Assembly (NCBI GenBank): GCA_958510875.1 | Contig: OY294070.1 | Location: 44,849,299-44,913,298, forward strand | Length of the DNA: 64,000 nt | Direction of reading: 5' to 3' | From: Endomychus coccineus | Taxonomy: Eukaryota > Arthropoda > Insecta > Coleoptera > Endomychidae | Part shown: one piece after another, positions 1-10,745 of the stretch | How positions within the stretch are numbered: the first letter of the stretch is position 1 | Layout of the letters: each line of letters starts with the position of its first letter | Program-made: the position numbers and the translations under genes | Notes under the pieces: generated by a model | The model's input: only the letters and a program-made list of their open reading frames with translations | Told to the model about the DNA's origin: nothing | The model's database searches: none

Positions 1-669
1 AGAATGTTCTATATCGCGTGGTTTATGTTCATTGATTAATTGTCGAAATTCTGTTGGAGACACTGCTTTCAGTACATTGAGTGCATTCTTTTCATTCAAA
101 GAAATCAGAGCTTGTTTCATTTCAGCTGTGAGTTCTGAATTACCTTGTACATTAACATTTATTTTATTCTTCATAGTTTTTAGTCTAATGGTAAAATTAA
201 TTAAATTCTCACCACGATCAGGGTGCATACGCATCAATTCTTGAGTTGAAACACTCATGTCAGTTGTATCTTTGAATTTGTTTCTTAAGGCTGTTCTTAT
301 TTCCGGCCATGTATTCAAATCAGGTTGACAAAATATAAATTGTTGGGCTTCGCCCGTGAATCTAGACACGATTGTATTAAATATGGAACTGTTCAAAGCA
401 TTGTTATTTGTACAACCATAATTGTTATACACTGAATCTACTAGTTTAATATACATTTCTAAAAAATCACTATTTCCATCGAAAAATGGAATAGTGTCTG
501 CCATTTTTCCAGCAGCATAATCCATGTTAATTATTTCGGTATTAGAACAATTAGAATTGCAAGTTAAACCTAATTTGGAGGGTTTTAAAATTATTTTACC
601 TCGAACGGTATTTTCTGTTTCAATATCTGACAAGTCTGTAAGATCAGAGTTACTTGAATAGTTACTCAT
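1..669 (-). CDS. gag: Ty3/gypsy gag polyprotein, N-terminal part, running off the window edge
   Basis: Reading the minus strand from the ATG at 669 gives 223 codons without a stop to the window edge. The product looks like a gypsy-type Gag (capsid/matrix) protein: an acidic Ser/Asn-rich N-terminus, then a capsid-like region with FTGEAQQFI, followed by TQELMRMHPDRGENLINFTIRLK, the usual arrangement in insect Ty3/gypsy Gag. The start is the first ATG about 210 nt downstream of a primer-binding site at 880-897, as expected for a 5' leader. The unbroken frame suggests a young copy, unlike every other gypsy fragment here. The element continues to the left of the window, so nucleocapsid and pol are not visible. 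Family assignment is by motif only. Confidence 0.75.
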   Translation of the reverse strand, partial: MSNYSSNSDLTDLSDIETENTVRGKIILKPSKLGLTCNSNCSNTEIINMDYAAGKMADTIPFFDGNSDFLEMYIKLVDSVYNNYGCTNNNALNSSIFNTIVSRFTGEAQQFIFCQPDLNTWPEIRTALRNKFKDTTDMSVSTQELMRMHPDRGENLINFTIRLKTMKNKINVNVQGNSELTAEMKQALISLNEKNALNVLKAVSPTEFRQLINEHKPRDIEHS

Positions 670-879
670 CAAACAAAACTTCGGATTGAATGAAAGGAAG
701 GGTGATTAACAAATGTAAAGGAGGTTTGCTCAACACTTACGTTTCGTAGTTTTCGGAGAAACCAACCTCTGGGACTTCAGGACGAGAACGTTTTGTTCTG
801 GTTCTTTCGAAAGCGTCTAAATAGCTGGAGCTAACGTATCTTCTGCGATGTTTTGTTTTTCGAAAGGGATACGGACACT

Positions 880-897
880 ATCCTACCGACTGCGCCA
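880..897 (-). promoter_or_regulatory. Retroelement primer-binding site matching a tRNA-Ser 3' end
   Basis: The minus strand reads TGGCGCAGTCGGTAGGAT. Its complement equals the 3' end of an insect-type tRNA-Ser, including the CCA tail, as I remember that tRNA. It lies directly inside the presumed LTR end at 898 and about 210 nt upstream of the gag ATG, which is where reverse transcription would be primed. gypsy relatives such as 17.6 and 297 are known to use tRNA-Ser. Confidence 0.75.
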
Positions 898-1010
898 ATT
901 AAATGTAAAATTTATGAATTCAGTTTTTAAAAAAGAATAAACTTTACAATGATGAATTACTGCTAACTTTATTCGAGCAAAGCTACTACAGAACTAACTT
1001 AACAATATAC
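898..1010 (-). mobile_element. LTR end (U5/R side) of the gypsy element, other boundary unclear
   Basis: Sequence abutting the primer-binding site should be the inner end of the 5' LTR. It carries an AATT start and a T-tract/A-tract/ACTTTA block that also appears at 10275-10345 and 63855-63900, next to other gypsy pieces. From about 1090 the sequence is unrelated family-gene material, so the LTR is either very short or cut. No second LTR lies in the window. Confidence 0.45.
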
Positions 1011-1092
1011 ATATAACGTGCAATGACTGGCGTGGGATTGCACACGCCGCGGTTTCGTATTCCACGGTGTCATCGGACTTCACCATATAATT

Positions 1093-1240
1093 GCCCATGA
1101 GTTGACAGTCGCTGCGATTAGGAATAATTGAGACTTTATCATTCGGGTTCGTAATAATCATGGATAAATATTTATTGTTATTAAAGCAATTGCGGAACGA
1201 ATTCATACAAAAAACCAACATACGTCGTCACAGTCAACGA
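1093..1240 (+). pseudogene. Rearranged fragment of the two-exon gene family found at 17.7 kb
   Basis: Three blocks match the coding sequence at 18361-18670: a block like 18449-18485 at about 1093-1129, one like 18593-18670 at about 1131-1210, and one like 18355-18387 at about 1213-1240. The first two keep their order, but the block that comes first in the gene lies last here. The fragment therefore looks permuted. Frame is not maintained. Identity was judged by eye. Confidence 0.6.
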
Positions 1241-1249
1241 ACAAACGGG

Positions 1250-1530
1250 GATGGATGGTCCAGGGTTTCAAAAATAGATAGCTGTCGCAGCCCCTGGACC
1301 GGTCCAAGGACGGGATGAATAGCTGCCTGATGAGAGCCCCATTCGAGGTAGATGGTCCAGGGTTTCAAGAATCGATAGCTGCCGCAGCCCCCGGACCGGC
1401 GGGTGAGGGCTCCAGGGAATGATAACCACCGATGTCTCCCTGGAGCGGGGTAGGGGACTCTTGTCACGGACGGGGTGGATAATTGCCTGATAAGAGTCCC
1501 CTTTTTGATATTCATAAGTTCCATCGAATC
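1250..1530. repeat. Short GC-rich imperfect repeat units
   Basis: Two copies of a roughly 50-bp unit (start TGGTCCAGGGTTTCAA, end about GGACCGG) lie at about 1255-1300 and 1351-1400, with related Pro/Arg-coding GC-rich sequence between. The composition is much more GC-rich than the surroundings. The end (about 1515-1570) is an inverted relative of the 66-bp unit at 2732-2862. Overlapping minus-strand frames of about 97 and 100 codons exist but look like low-complexity by-products. Confidence 0.5.
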
Positions 1531-1865
1531 TGAATTCGAATGTTTTCTCCAGTTTCTGTTTGGGCATCTTCTTTCAGGAGTTGATATACTCCAACTGTAA
1601 AAGAAATAAAAACATAAGAAAAATTTCAGTAACCTACATTATATTATATATAAATCAATCAAGAGATAGACACATTTTCTATAGAGAGATCGTTGTTGCG
1701 AGCGTTGGGGCTGCTAATGTAGACTACAGATGTGTTCTGGAGAAGCGTGATAGGCTTCTGATGGTCGAAACGTAGCGATAGCTTGGGTGATAGAAGTGTT
1801 GGTGAGGTAGAAGTGTTAGAGACTTTGAGGCGTGAGATTTCTGGAAGCATTAGAGGCTTCTTATC

Positions 1866-2265
1866 GTTGACTGGAAGCGTTAGAGGCTCCTGGCTGTCGC
1901 TGTAGTAGTGATGGAGAAGTTGTTTGTTCTTCTTCGATCGATATGTGTCTTAGAATCAGATCCACACTCATGGAAGCGTTAGAGGCTCCTGGCTGTCGCT
2001 GTAGTAGTGATGGAGAAGTTGTTCTTCTTCGATCGATATGTGTCTTAGAATCAGATCCACACTCATGGAAGCATTAGAGGCTCCTGGCTGTCGCTGTAGT
2101 AGTGATGGAGAAGTTGTTTGTTCTTCTTCGATCGATATGTGTCTTAGAATCAGATCCACACTCATGGAAGCGTTAGAGGCTCCTGGCTGTCGCTGTAGTA
2201 GTGATGGAGAAGGTGTTTGTTCTTCGATCGTAATGTATCTTAGTCTCTTTCGATTGTAAAGAATC
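1866..2265. repeat. Minisatellite, about 95-99-bp unit, four copies
   Basis: The motif TTAGAGGCTCCTGGCTGTCG recurs at about 1880, 1979, 2074 and 2173, giving periods of 99, 95 and 99 bp. The unit also holds CGATCGATATGTGTCTTAGA. Length differences come from loss of a TTGT or TTCT step. Open frames on both strands here are produced by the repeat. No gene is visible between 2265 and 2730. Confidence 0.85.
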
Positions 2266-2731
2266 AGATCCACCCTCAAACACAATATAAATATCAAATT
2301 CGATACTGAATATTCGGAATAGCATTTCTATAACAAACGGTCTACGAAAAGATGGTAACCTACTAAAATATCATAGGTTATTTAAAAAAAAAGCATTACT
2401 CATAATAAACATAACAGTTTGGATGTTTTAGAACAGACTCCATGGAGAACCATGAGAATTATGAACGAGTCGCAGAATTATGAACGAGTTGCAAGGGCAA
2501 AGGACAGACCCGGCTATAGCCACTCAGAGATCCAATTTGAAACACAAGGCCCAAAGCATCCGAAAGGCTGTGAAGCTTTTTTCATGAGAAGAATTCAGAA
2601 AACCCTCGAAAAAAAGATGAGTCAGTTAAAGTAAATGTAGTATTCTGTGGGGAATTTCAACTTGCTAAAGTAGAATACATATTGACAGACCAAGAGCTCA
2701 AGAACAGCCATCATTCCCACAAGTCGTCATA

Positions 2732-2862
2732 GGGATTCCGAAAGAAGATGCCCAAACAGAAAGTAATGAGAACATTCGAATTCAGATTCGAATGGTTGGA
2801 TTCTGAAAGAAGATGCCCAAACAGAAACTGAAGAGAACATTCGAATTCAGATTCGAATGGTT
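2732..2862. repeat. 66-bp tandem duplication
   Basis: The unit beginning GGATTCCGAAAGAAGATGCC at 2732 is repeated from 2798 as GGATTCTGAAAGAAGATGCC. An inverted relative occurs near 1515-1570. Confidence 0.75.
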
Positions 2863-3329
2863 GGCGAACTTGCATGGGGTGAATACCAGGCAGCTATCGT
2901 TTCCCAGAGGTCCCCTAGGTAGTTAACACTAACGAGGAGAATGGGTTCGCCATAAGTAAGTGTAATGGAATTGAATGAACGATTCGTTTGATGGAAGTCG
3001 GACTTAAACTACAATATGGGAGTGTACTTCCGAATTGTAAAATAACAACTCCCATCTTTTTACATGCGCATCACACGTTACTATCCACCTTGTATCAAAT
3101 TTCCGCGTTGTTAGGTCCGATACTGTGGTAGAGCCCACACGGCTCCAGAGAGACATCGGCAGCTATCATTACCCAGAGAGGATGCTTGGAAAGATGAAGG
3201 GCATAGATTGGTTGGACATAGATTGGTTGCTCAACGCCTGAAAGGATAGTCAATCAACTCAGGCCAGATAGTTTATTCATATGAGACATTCAAATCCTTA
3301 AAACCACACATAATGAAAATTGTATCATA

Positions 3330-3480
3330 ATATCTTATGCGGATGATACAGTAATATTTTTTAAAGGAAGAAATTGGCATGGAATAAAAACCGTGATTTT
3401 AAATAAAATGACAAATCAAAAAATGGCTCAATAAAAATCTACTAACATTAAATCTAGATAAGACTGAAAACCCCTGTGTG
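3330..3480 (+). pseudogene. Jockey-like non-LTR reverse transcriptase fragment (copy 1)
   Basis: Read with small frame changes, the plus strand encodes a YADDT catalytic box followed by WLNKNLLTLNLDKTE, the pattern of non-LTR retrotransposon RT domains where the YADD box precedes a W-x3-N-x-LTLN-x2-KT helix. Stops and frame shifts mark it as dead. A second copy lies at about 4100-4250 in the tandem duplication. Confidence 0.6.
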
Positions 3481-4099
3481 TAAGATAAAAGTGCCCTGGG
3501 CTGTTGCACTGGAAATTCTGAAATATTAAAGGAATTCGGTTAAGAGCTTAGGGAGAAACAGGACGGACCATGTGTACCAGTATGGCACAAAAGGGCGTGA
3601 TATTTTCAAAGGTGATCAGACCTATCAGGCAGCTATCGTTTCCCAGAGTCCCAACTAGGTAGTTATCACTAATGAACGTATTTTAATGGAGAATGGGTTC
3701 GCCATAAGTAAGGGTAATAGAATTGAATGAACGATTAGTTTGATGGAAGTCTGACTCAAACTACAACATGGGAGTGTGCTAGAAACAAAAATTTATATAG
3801 CCATCTATTAAACTGGTGTGGAACTGCACTGGGGCAAATTGAAAGAAATACTAAACATGTGGATGATACACCGATTCCCATACCCAACATCCTGAGTGGT
3901 AGAGCCCACACGGCTCCAGAGAGACATCGGCAGCTATCATTACCCAGAGAGGATGCTTGGAAAGATGAAGGGCATAGATTGGTTGGACATAGATTGGTTG
4001 CTCAACGCCTGAAAGGATAGTCAATCAACTCGGGCCAGATAGTTTATTCATATGAGACATTCAAATCCTTAAAACCACACATAATGAAAATTGTATCAT

Positions 4100-4250
4100 A
4101 ATAGCTTATGCGGATGATACAGTAATATTTTTTAAAGGAAGAAATTGGCATGGAATAAAAACCGTGATTTTAAATAAAATGACAAATCAACAAATGGCTC
4201 AATAAAAATCTACTAACATTAAATCTAGATAAGACTGAAAACCCCTGTGT
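4100..4250 (+). pseudogene. Jockey-like non-LTR reverse transcriptase fragment (copy 2)
   Basis: Duplicate of the RT fragment at 3330-3480, created by the 771-bp tandem duplication. It differs by isolated substitutions and shares the same lesions. Confidence 0.6.
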
Positions 4251-4745
4251 GTAAGATAAAAGTGCCTTGGGCTGTTGCACTGGAAATTCTGAAATATTAA
4301 AGGAATTCGGTTAAGAGCTTAGGGAGAAACAGGACGGACCATGTGTACCAGTATGGCACAAAAGGGCGTGATATTTTCAAAGGTGATCAGACCTATCAGG
4401 CAGCTATCGTTTCCCAGAGTCCCAACTAGGTAGTTATCACTAATGAACGTATTTTAATGGAGAATGGGTTCGCCATAAGTAAGGGTAATAGAATTGAATG
4501 AACGATTAGTTTGATGGAAGTCTGACTCAAACTACAACATGGGAGTGTGCTAGAAACAAAAATTTATATAGCCATCTATTAAACTGGTGTGGAACTGCAC
4601 TGGGGCAAATTGAAAGAAATACTAAACATGTGGATGATACACCGATTCCCATACCCAACATCCTGAGTGGTAGAGCCCACACGGCTCCAGAGAGACATCG
4701 GCAGCTATCATTACCCAGAGAGGATGCTCGGAAAGAACGCTGTTC

Positions 4746-4811
4746 GTGAGAGATCATTGTCATTTCACGGGCAGATATCGAGGTCAGGCCCACCAAGGTT
4801 ATAATCTCAAG
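4746..4811 (+). pseudogene. Relic of a second Polinton type B DNA polymerase (HCHFTG motif)
   Basis: These 22 codons contain DHCHFTGRYRGQAHQG, matching the zinc-site-like segment DHCHFTGKYRGLAHQD of the large Polinton polymerase at 34174-35046 on the other strand. It is followed by a stop. Divergence from that copy shows it comes from a different Polinton. Confidence 0.75.
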
Positions 4812-4898
4812 TAAGGCCTTACAGCCTGGGTACAGACACATGAAGGATGAAGATAAACCTAAACAGCTATCATACCCGAGTGCTTCAACCCACCCAAC

Positions 4899-4961
4899 AT
4901 GATTAGTTTAGAAATAAATATCAATAAACATGAGACTATGAATTCAGGATTTTCGTATACT
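4899..4961 (+). pseudogene. Relic of Polinton polymerase N-terminal region
   Basis: These 21 codons contain ISLEININKHETMNSG, which corresponds to ISLEININKHETINSG in the Polinton polymerase fragment at 35559-36020. In that gene this motif lies upstream of the HCHFTG motif, whereas here it lies downstream of it, so the pieces are shuffled. Confidence 0.7.
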
Positions 4962-5245
4962 AGGAAGCTTCAAGAATTGAGAAAGCTTAATACGAAGAAT
5001 CCGAAATTGAGGTGATAATGAGAAACTACTGATTAATAAATATTCTTCTCTTATGGGGTTATAAATTTGGGCTCAATATTCGCTTCAAGTCTAGAAACAA
5101 AAATTTATACAGCCATCTATTAAACCGGTGTGGAATTGCACCGGAGCAAATTGAAAGAAATCTATGTGAAGATGTTAACTGATAGTAATGGTTAATATAA
5201 TATGAAACCATGAATTCATGGCATTCATATATGCTTTTCATATAT

Positions 5246-5550
5246 GGTGCACTGGGCTGCTTGAGTCGAGTCTCAAAAATGCAACTATATTGTTTGAGGT
5301 AGAGCTTCACGAAGTTGTAGATTTAGGAGCTGCTTAGTCAATCAACTCAACTGGGCTGCTTGAGTCGAGTCTCAAAAATGCAACTATATTGTTTGAGGTA
5401 GAGCTTCACGAAGTTGTAGATTTAGGAGCTGCTTAGTCAATCAACTCAACTGGGCTGCTTGAGTCGAGTCTCAAAAATGCAACTATATTGTTTGAGGTAG
5501 AGCTTCACGAAGTTGTAGATTTAGGAGCTGCTTAGTCAATCAACTCAGGT
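5246..5550. repeat. Tandem repeat, about 101-bp unit, three copies
   Basis: The motif CTGGGCTGCTTGAGTCGAGT recurs at about 5248, 5350 and 5451, each followed by CAAAAATGCAACTATATTG and ending AGTCAATCAACTCA. The copies are almost identical. Each unit could encode a short peptide (LLESSLKNATILFEVELHE) ending in a stop, so it is not a coding repeat. Confidence 0.85.
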
Positions 5551-6048
5551 TGTTAGCTAATGGATTAGATGATATGAAAAAAGAATGATTTTAAACATTG
5601 CAGATCTAGAAACAAAAAATGTATGCAGCTAATTCTTGTATTAAATTTCCGCGTTGTTGGGTCCGATAACTTCCTCGGAGGAGGGTGGCAGCTAGTATTC
5701 CCTTGAGCGTTACCTAAGGTAGAAAAGTAGCTACTGATAAGATTAATATCTGAGAAAGACAGTCATAAGCCCAGAGAGGTGATAAGTTTATAAATAAACA
5801 TCAAGAAACGCGATATGAGCACGAGAGCTATCTCTAATGCCCAATATTGCTATTAAATGCTATTTACCTATGATATACCCATAGATACACTGTTCACAAG
5901 AATTAGAGGAGCACTTCATGAATATTAGAATCAAGAAACCGAACACGAAGGTGAGCGCTCGTGTATCTATATCGCTCCCGAAAATATCAAAATAAATAAC
6001 ATATAATTAAAAATAAATAGTAATAAAAAAGTCCGATAAGTCAACAAT

Positions 6049-6480
6049 ATGTCATTATGTAGTAAGTGCTGTGAAATAATTACAAAAGAAAATGATTGTG
6101 CTACATGTAACCACTGCAAAAGTAAATTCCATCTCATATGTGTTGGCGTAAGAGAAACTAACTGGCGTGTAAAAAACAATGAAAACAAACTCGGCTGGAA
6201 ATATTCAACATATAAGTTATTGAAATCCGATAACGAAGAAAACCAAATCGCATCAAAACAAAGTGATGACCTTCAAATAAATACAAAATCAAGTGTACTT
6301 AAAAATCTTATGAAGGATACGATTAAAGAAGAAAACTCCAACATTATAAAAACTCTTAAATAGATTACAGGAATCAATGCAATTCTATGGAGATCAATTA
6401 GATGAAAATAATGAAGCAGATTATTCAAGAAAACAACAAATCAAAAAAGGTTACGAAGATCTAAAACATAAATACGCAAT
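6049..6480 (+). pseudogene. Non-LTR retrotransposon ORF1 fragment with PHD-like finger
   Basis: The first 104 codons (6049-6363) start with a cysteine/histidine cluster (CSKC, CATCNHC, KFHLICVGV) typical of the PHD-like finger in ORF1 of CR1/jockey-related non-LTR elements, then a lysine-rich helical region. After the stop at 6361 another frame continues with LQESMQFYGDQLDENNE, the coiled-coil part seen in such ORF1 proteins, up to about 6480. The copy therefore has at least one frameshift. It is cut on the right by the Polinton relic at 6485. Confidence 0.6.
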
Positions 6481-6484
6481 ATTG

Positions 6485-6544
6485 GATCATCGTCATTTCA
6501 CGGGCAGATATCGAGGACAGGCCCACCAAGGTTGTGATCTCAAG
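6485..6544 (+). pseudogene. Second relic of the Polinton polymerase HCHFTG-type motif
   Basis: Twenty codons contain RHFTGRYRGQAHQGCDLK, almost the same as the relic at 4746-4811 (Gln, Ala, His, Gln and Gly conserved). The first Cys/His residue is changed and a stop follows. Confidence 0.7.
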
Positions 6545-6549
6545 TAAAG

Positions 6550-7700
6550 CCTTACAGCCTGGGTGTAAGACACATGAAGGATGCAATATAAACCTAAGCA
6601 GCTATCTCCGGCGCAGCAGGAATAACCAACACGAGTAAACGACAACTATGATTCCCAAAACCTTTTCTAGTTTGCTCACCAATACGTCAATTCGAATGGT
6701 TCTGAATATCACTGAGATCTACATCAAAAGGATGTATATCTCAAATAAAAGGGTCTTGAGCCTGGAATTCGTGTATTTGATCGAATATCAGAACCTAAAC
6801 ATGTATATTACACGAATGATGAACATAGATCGTAATCCTAATACATATAATAAAATGTAAGTTACCTGATTCAGCTGGTTTCGGTTTCTTCCCATTCACA
6901 TAAGCCCAAGTTTTGTTTTTACCATGACAGCTTTCATTCTAACTTTCCGTGTCATAGTTGTCTCGCGAGAGCGTTGCAATTCAAGTGAATCCATTCCCAG
7001 AATCCATTTTTAATTATTTTCAATTTGTAGTTCACTTTTTAATTGCTTCCTGGACTCATAACCTATTAGAATTGATACGATTATAATAATCAGATAACGC
7101 AGTAGATGTTCACAATAAAATCGTTTATTGAATAGTGAAACATAATCACAAAATATCATAGTTGCTGACCACAACATTTCTGTGACAACATTTTTGTAGT
7201 AGTAGATTCGAATAACAAAAGGTATGGAAGTCAATGGAGGACAATTTGAACATTTGATTTAAATACACAGATTTAATTTTTTTTATTGTAAGCATGACAA
7301 TTTAATTTTCTTACGAATGTGATTTTTTGAAGATTGTTTAAGTTTGTAAAAACGGCTTAATAAAAATAAGCTTGTACATTGTACAAATAACCAAAATGTT
7401 CAAGGTAACGCATTCGAACAACAAAATAAATTTTTGCGAAAACGATTCTCAAATTTACGTTTTTCATAAACCGTTGTAAAGAGGCTTCAAATGACTTATC
7501 ATTCAAACCGTCTCCCTATTCAATTTTGAGGGGTTGAAGCGCCCCTATTAAAAGTTGTTCGTTCAAGTCTGAAATATACGTCAAAAGAAGTTGTATAGTT
7601 TTGTGTTGGTATGGAATATAAATGGTAATGGATAAAGGTATTCATGTGAACAAGAGGTATGTTCAGTGCAAAAACTAATATTTCTTTTGAATAATATACT
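6550..7700. other. No gene recognised
   Basis: AT-rich sequence with only short chance frames on both strands. I see no motif, terminal repeat or tandem array. It may contain the far LTR of the decayed gypsy element on its right, but no matching LTR pair could be found. Confidence 0.4.
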
Positions 7701-7739
7701 TCAACTGAAATTATATCGTATGGTTTGTGGATATCGTCG

Positions 7740-9995
7740 TAATCAGAATAAACGAATTGATCTATTGAATGATCATTTAAGAGTACATCTAATATTGCTC
7801 TATTGAATGATCATTTAAGAGTGAATCTAATATTGCTTTCATATCATTTATAGATATTATGCTGTAATGCAACGTTCCAAGTTTAGCGAACAATATTGAA
7901 TTTTCAATATTTTCTTGGATTCTTTGGGTTATAATGCATTGATTGTGTTTGTAATATAAGTGATAGCGTTCTATTATTATTTTCTAGAGTTTCGTGAGTT
8001 AAAGAGATTTGTTGATTGATCGTATTTAGTTTGTTGACATATTTCGCAACTGTTTACGTAAAGTATTTCGCATTCGACCAGTAATATAAAACGTTTGTAT
8101 TATCAAGTTACTTAGCATTTTATACAATTCGTCTTTGTCGTCTCAAAATAAAGAACGTATGTTTTTTGGTAGGCCGTATTCTTTAAAGAATGTTAATATG
8201 GGTTTTAATAGATGTTCCACAGGGCCTTTTTATTATTTTCCCATAAGCATTTTCTTGTGAATTTTCGAGGTCTAGTGGATTTAATAAGGTATATTTGATT
8301 TTGAAAGGTATTCATGGGTGACTCGCTAGGATTTATTCCTTGAACTGGATCTTTTGAATTGGTATGGATTGTTCCATCGGTTTCTTCAAACATCAGTTAT
8401 ATCTGGCGTTTCCGTTATATTATTTGCAATCAATATTTTCATCTCCTGAAACGGTTTCGTTCAATCGTTCCATGTATTCTAAAAACGGGGTTCTAGTGGT
8501 ATTTTGAACTTTTGATTGTACTGATGTACCGGGTGTTTCAATTTTGGAGAGGTGTATTTCTATGCGTGACAACGCATCGGCGGTGGTGTTTTTCTTGTCC
8601 TTTTTATAGAGGATTTGATAATCAAATTCTTCTAATTTCAAGCGCCATCTGACAAGTTTGGAATTTGGGTCTTTTAGAGAAAGTCCAAGAAATCCTTTGA
8701 TTTCACGTGTGGTTTTCGGAATAGGATATTCCATTATTGCTTTTACCTTGTCGGGGTTAGGTTTCACACCATCAGATGTTATTAAGTGTCCCAGAAAGGT
8801 AACTTCTTTCTTGAGAAATTCCGACTTATTCAGTTGGATCTTAAAATTGTTCTCACGACGTCTTTGGAAAACTTTCTTCAAATTTATCATGTGTTCCCGA
8901 AGGGATGTGGAAAATATAATGATATCGCCATATATACGAGACAAATTATATTTTGTAGACCTTTCAGAATGTTATCCATTACACGTTGGAAGGTGGCTGG
9001 TGAATTTTTCAACCCATTCTCACGTATTCGTAGTGCCCGTTCTCGATGTTAAAAGCCGTTTTGACTACATCATCTGGAGCCATCTCAATTTGGTGAAATC
9101 CGCTAGCTAGCTAGGTCTAGGGTTCAAAAATATTGGCATCGCCCTAATTTGTCCAGAATATCGCTAATATTTGGCGATGGGTACCTCGTTGACTTTTCCA
9201 TAGTCGACAACAATTCTCCGCTTCTTCTTGCCGCTAGCGTCGGCTTTTTGGGAACAACCCAAATTGGAGATGATCATGGCAAGCTGAATGTTAACTTTTG
9301 TTTTTCGTAATGGAAGATGTCAGTATAAGATTAGCATCTTCGGAATTCATGCGACTTGTACGTACTAAATCGCAGATATCCGATGTTTTTGATTGAGATG
9401 TGGCGATATCGACATGATACAATTCATAATTATCGAATTGAAAATATTTTGTACAATCTAACCTCAATCGACTTGAATATCGGTATTAAAGTCATTCGGA
9501 TTTTCTAATTCAACCATGGCATAGCCATTGTTCGCTATCGTTGACGTAACATTGCGGGGTGGACCAAACACTTGATTATTAGTAAAATATCTTGGTGGTT
9601 GTGTTATCGATCGGGGTTTAATTTGGATAGGGCCCATAGGAAATTGATTTGGAAAATTTTAATATTGATTGAATTGAGATTTCCGAAATTAGTTTGGTTG
9701 AGAATAGTTCTGCAAATTTTGAATTGGTTGTTGAGTATGTTGTTTGAACATTTGAGGTCTTTTAAACAGATTGATTAGATTTTCGCAAATATCTTATGTT
9801 ATTGTTTTCGATAATATATCTTGGGCTTCAGCTAAAGAATTTGGTTTCATGGACCTAATCATTGAGCTTTGGGGCTCTCCCAAACCAACAAGTAATGTAT
9901 GCAAGGCATGGGAATCGTACAGAGACTTTTTACTTTTACAGTTTCATTTGCTTCGTGCAAATTAATCCTAAATCTGAAATTAAAACTACTTTTCG
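7740..9995 (-). pseudogene. Decayed Ty3/gypsy element body (gag, RT, RNase H and perhaps integrase remnants)
   Basis: The minus strand carries, from high to low coordinates, a Gag-like piece with LYDSHALHTLLVGLGEP near 9900; an RT N-terminus with GKKKRRIVVDYGKVNEV near 9210; an RT core near 9000-9090 with [15 protein letters not shown]; then at 8420-8944 an RT C-terminal part (KSEFLKKEVTFLGHLITSDG) fused directly to RNase H (WRLKLEEFDYQILYKK, TADALSR). The catalytic Y-x-DD box is mutated to a YGD-like form. The RT thumb-to-RNase-H join skips the usual middle, so there is an internal deletion. A piece near 8120-8180 (FFKEYGLPKNIRS) may be integrase. Many stops; not functional. Confidence 0.7.
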
Positions 9996-10256
9996 TTTCT
10001 CTAGTCACCAAAATGTGCTAAGATGAGTTTAATGCTTCCAATGTTTTAATCAACTATAACTCAATTTCTGCACTAATATCAACCTATTGATTAGAACAAG
10101 AAATTAAAGGGAACAATGAACACTTACAGTGTAGATGATTTCATCCTCGTCAAGTCCAATCCGGTGTAGATTTCGATGGGCTTATACGAATTTTGGTGGT
10201 TCTTCTCGATGAAGAATTGATACTCAATGGATAGCTTTAGATAGATGCCTTCGAGA

Positions 10257-10274
10257 ATCTTTGAGACTGTGCCA
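10257..10274 (-). promoter_or_regulatory. Degenerate tRNA-Ser-type primer-binding site of the decayed gypsy element
   Basis: About 13 of 18 positions, including GACTG and the terminal GCCA, match the tRNA-Ser-type primer site at 880-897. It lies upstream (minus-strand sense) of the gag remnant. LTR-like sequence with the shared T/A-tract and ACTTTATTA block begins at 10275. Confidence 0.5.
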
Positions 10275-10560
10275 ATTGAGTATTTTTACTAAAGAATAAC
10301 GTTTTTAAAAAATACACTTTATTAAATAATGGTAGTTGTAGGTACAAATACAATATCAAGACTGGCTAGATTCCGTAATTCACATAATATAAAAATAATG
10401 ATCGGTATTAATGAACTGTATGTGAAATCTGATATATGAAGAGTCATGTTTATTAACCCTGCTAAATATATAACTGGCTTTCACAACAGACAGATAAGTC
10501 ATTTGATTATTTTAACAAACTTCATGTAAGCAGATCCGGCCTACGTATATTTTGGTTATA
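10275..10560 (-). mobile_element. Presumed LTR sequence of the decayed gypsy element
   Basis: It abuts the degenerate primer site and starts with AATTGAG and a T-tract/A-tract/ACTTTATTA block shared with the LTR ends at 898 and 63855. The outer boundary is not defined because no partner LTR was found. Confidence 0.35.
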
Positions 10561-10566
10561 ATTATT

Positions 10567-10745
10567 GGGAACAAAGTTTTCTTTGATTACCGATTGTAAC
10601 GCGATAAAATCATCAGCAACAAAAAAGGATTTAATACCGCGTATTCCTAGATGGTGGGTATATCTACAAGATTTTAATTTTGACATACTATACCGAAAAG
10701 GGACTAATTTAGCTCAAGGAACAACATTCCAATTACCGTAATAAA
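10567..10745 (+). pseudogene. gypsy RNase H fragment on the opposite strand
   Basis: The plus strand encodes FSLITDCNAIKSSATKKDL followed by PRWWVYLQDFNFDILYRKG, the RNase H signature of Ty3/gypsy Pol (TDCNA with the catalytic Asp, then RWW-x-YLQDF). It lies next to, and in opposite orientation to, the decayed element on its left, so it belongs to a different insertion. No longer open frame surrounds it. Confidence 0.65.

Larger units (their letters stand above)
3128..4735. repeat. 771-bp tandem duplication containing a non-LTR RT fragment
   Basis: Two nearly identical units run from about 3128 to 3899 and 3900 to 4670, with a partial third to about 4735. The landmark TAGAGCCCACACGGCTCC recurs at about 3129, 3900 and 4671, and GACCTATCAGGCAGC at about 3619 and 4390. 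A diverged part of the unit lies at about 2880-3030. The two full copies differ at only a few bases by eye, so the duplication is recent relative to the decay of its contents. Confidence 0.85.

Noticed and set aside
1320..1400. CTGATGAG near 1327 looked like the start of a hammerhead ribozyme core.
   Set aside because: The required GAAA after stem II and a fitting stem I/III are missing; the phrase belongs to the local GC-rich repeat.
8658..9110. Plus-strand 150-codon frame.
   Set aside because: It is the antisense of gypsy RT/RNase H motifs.
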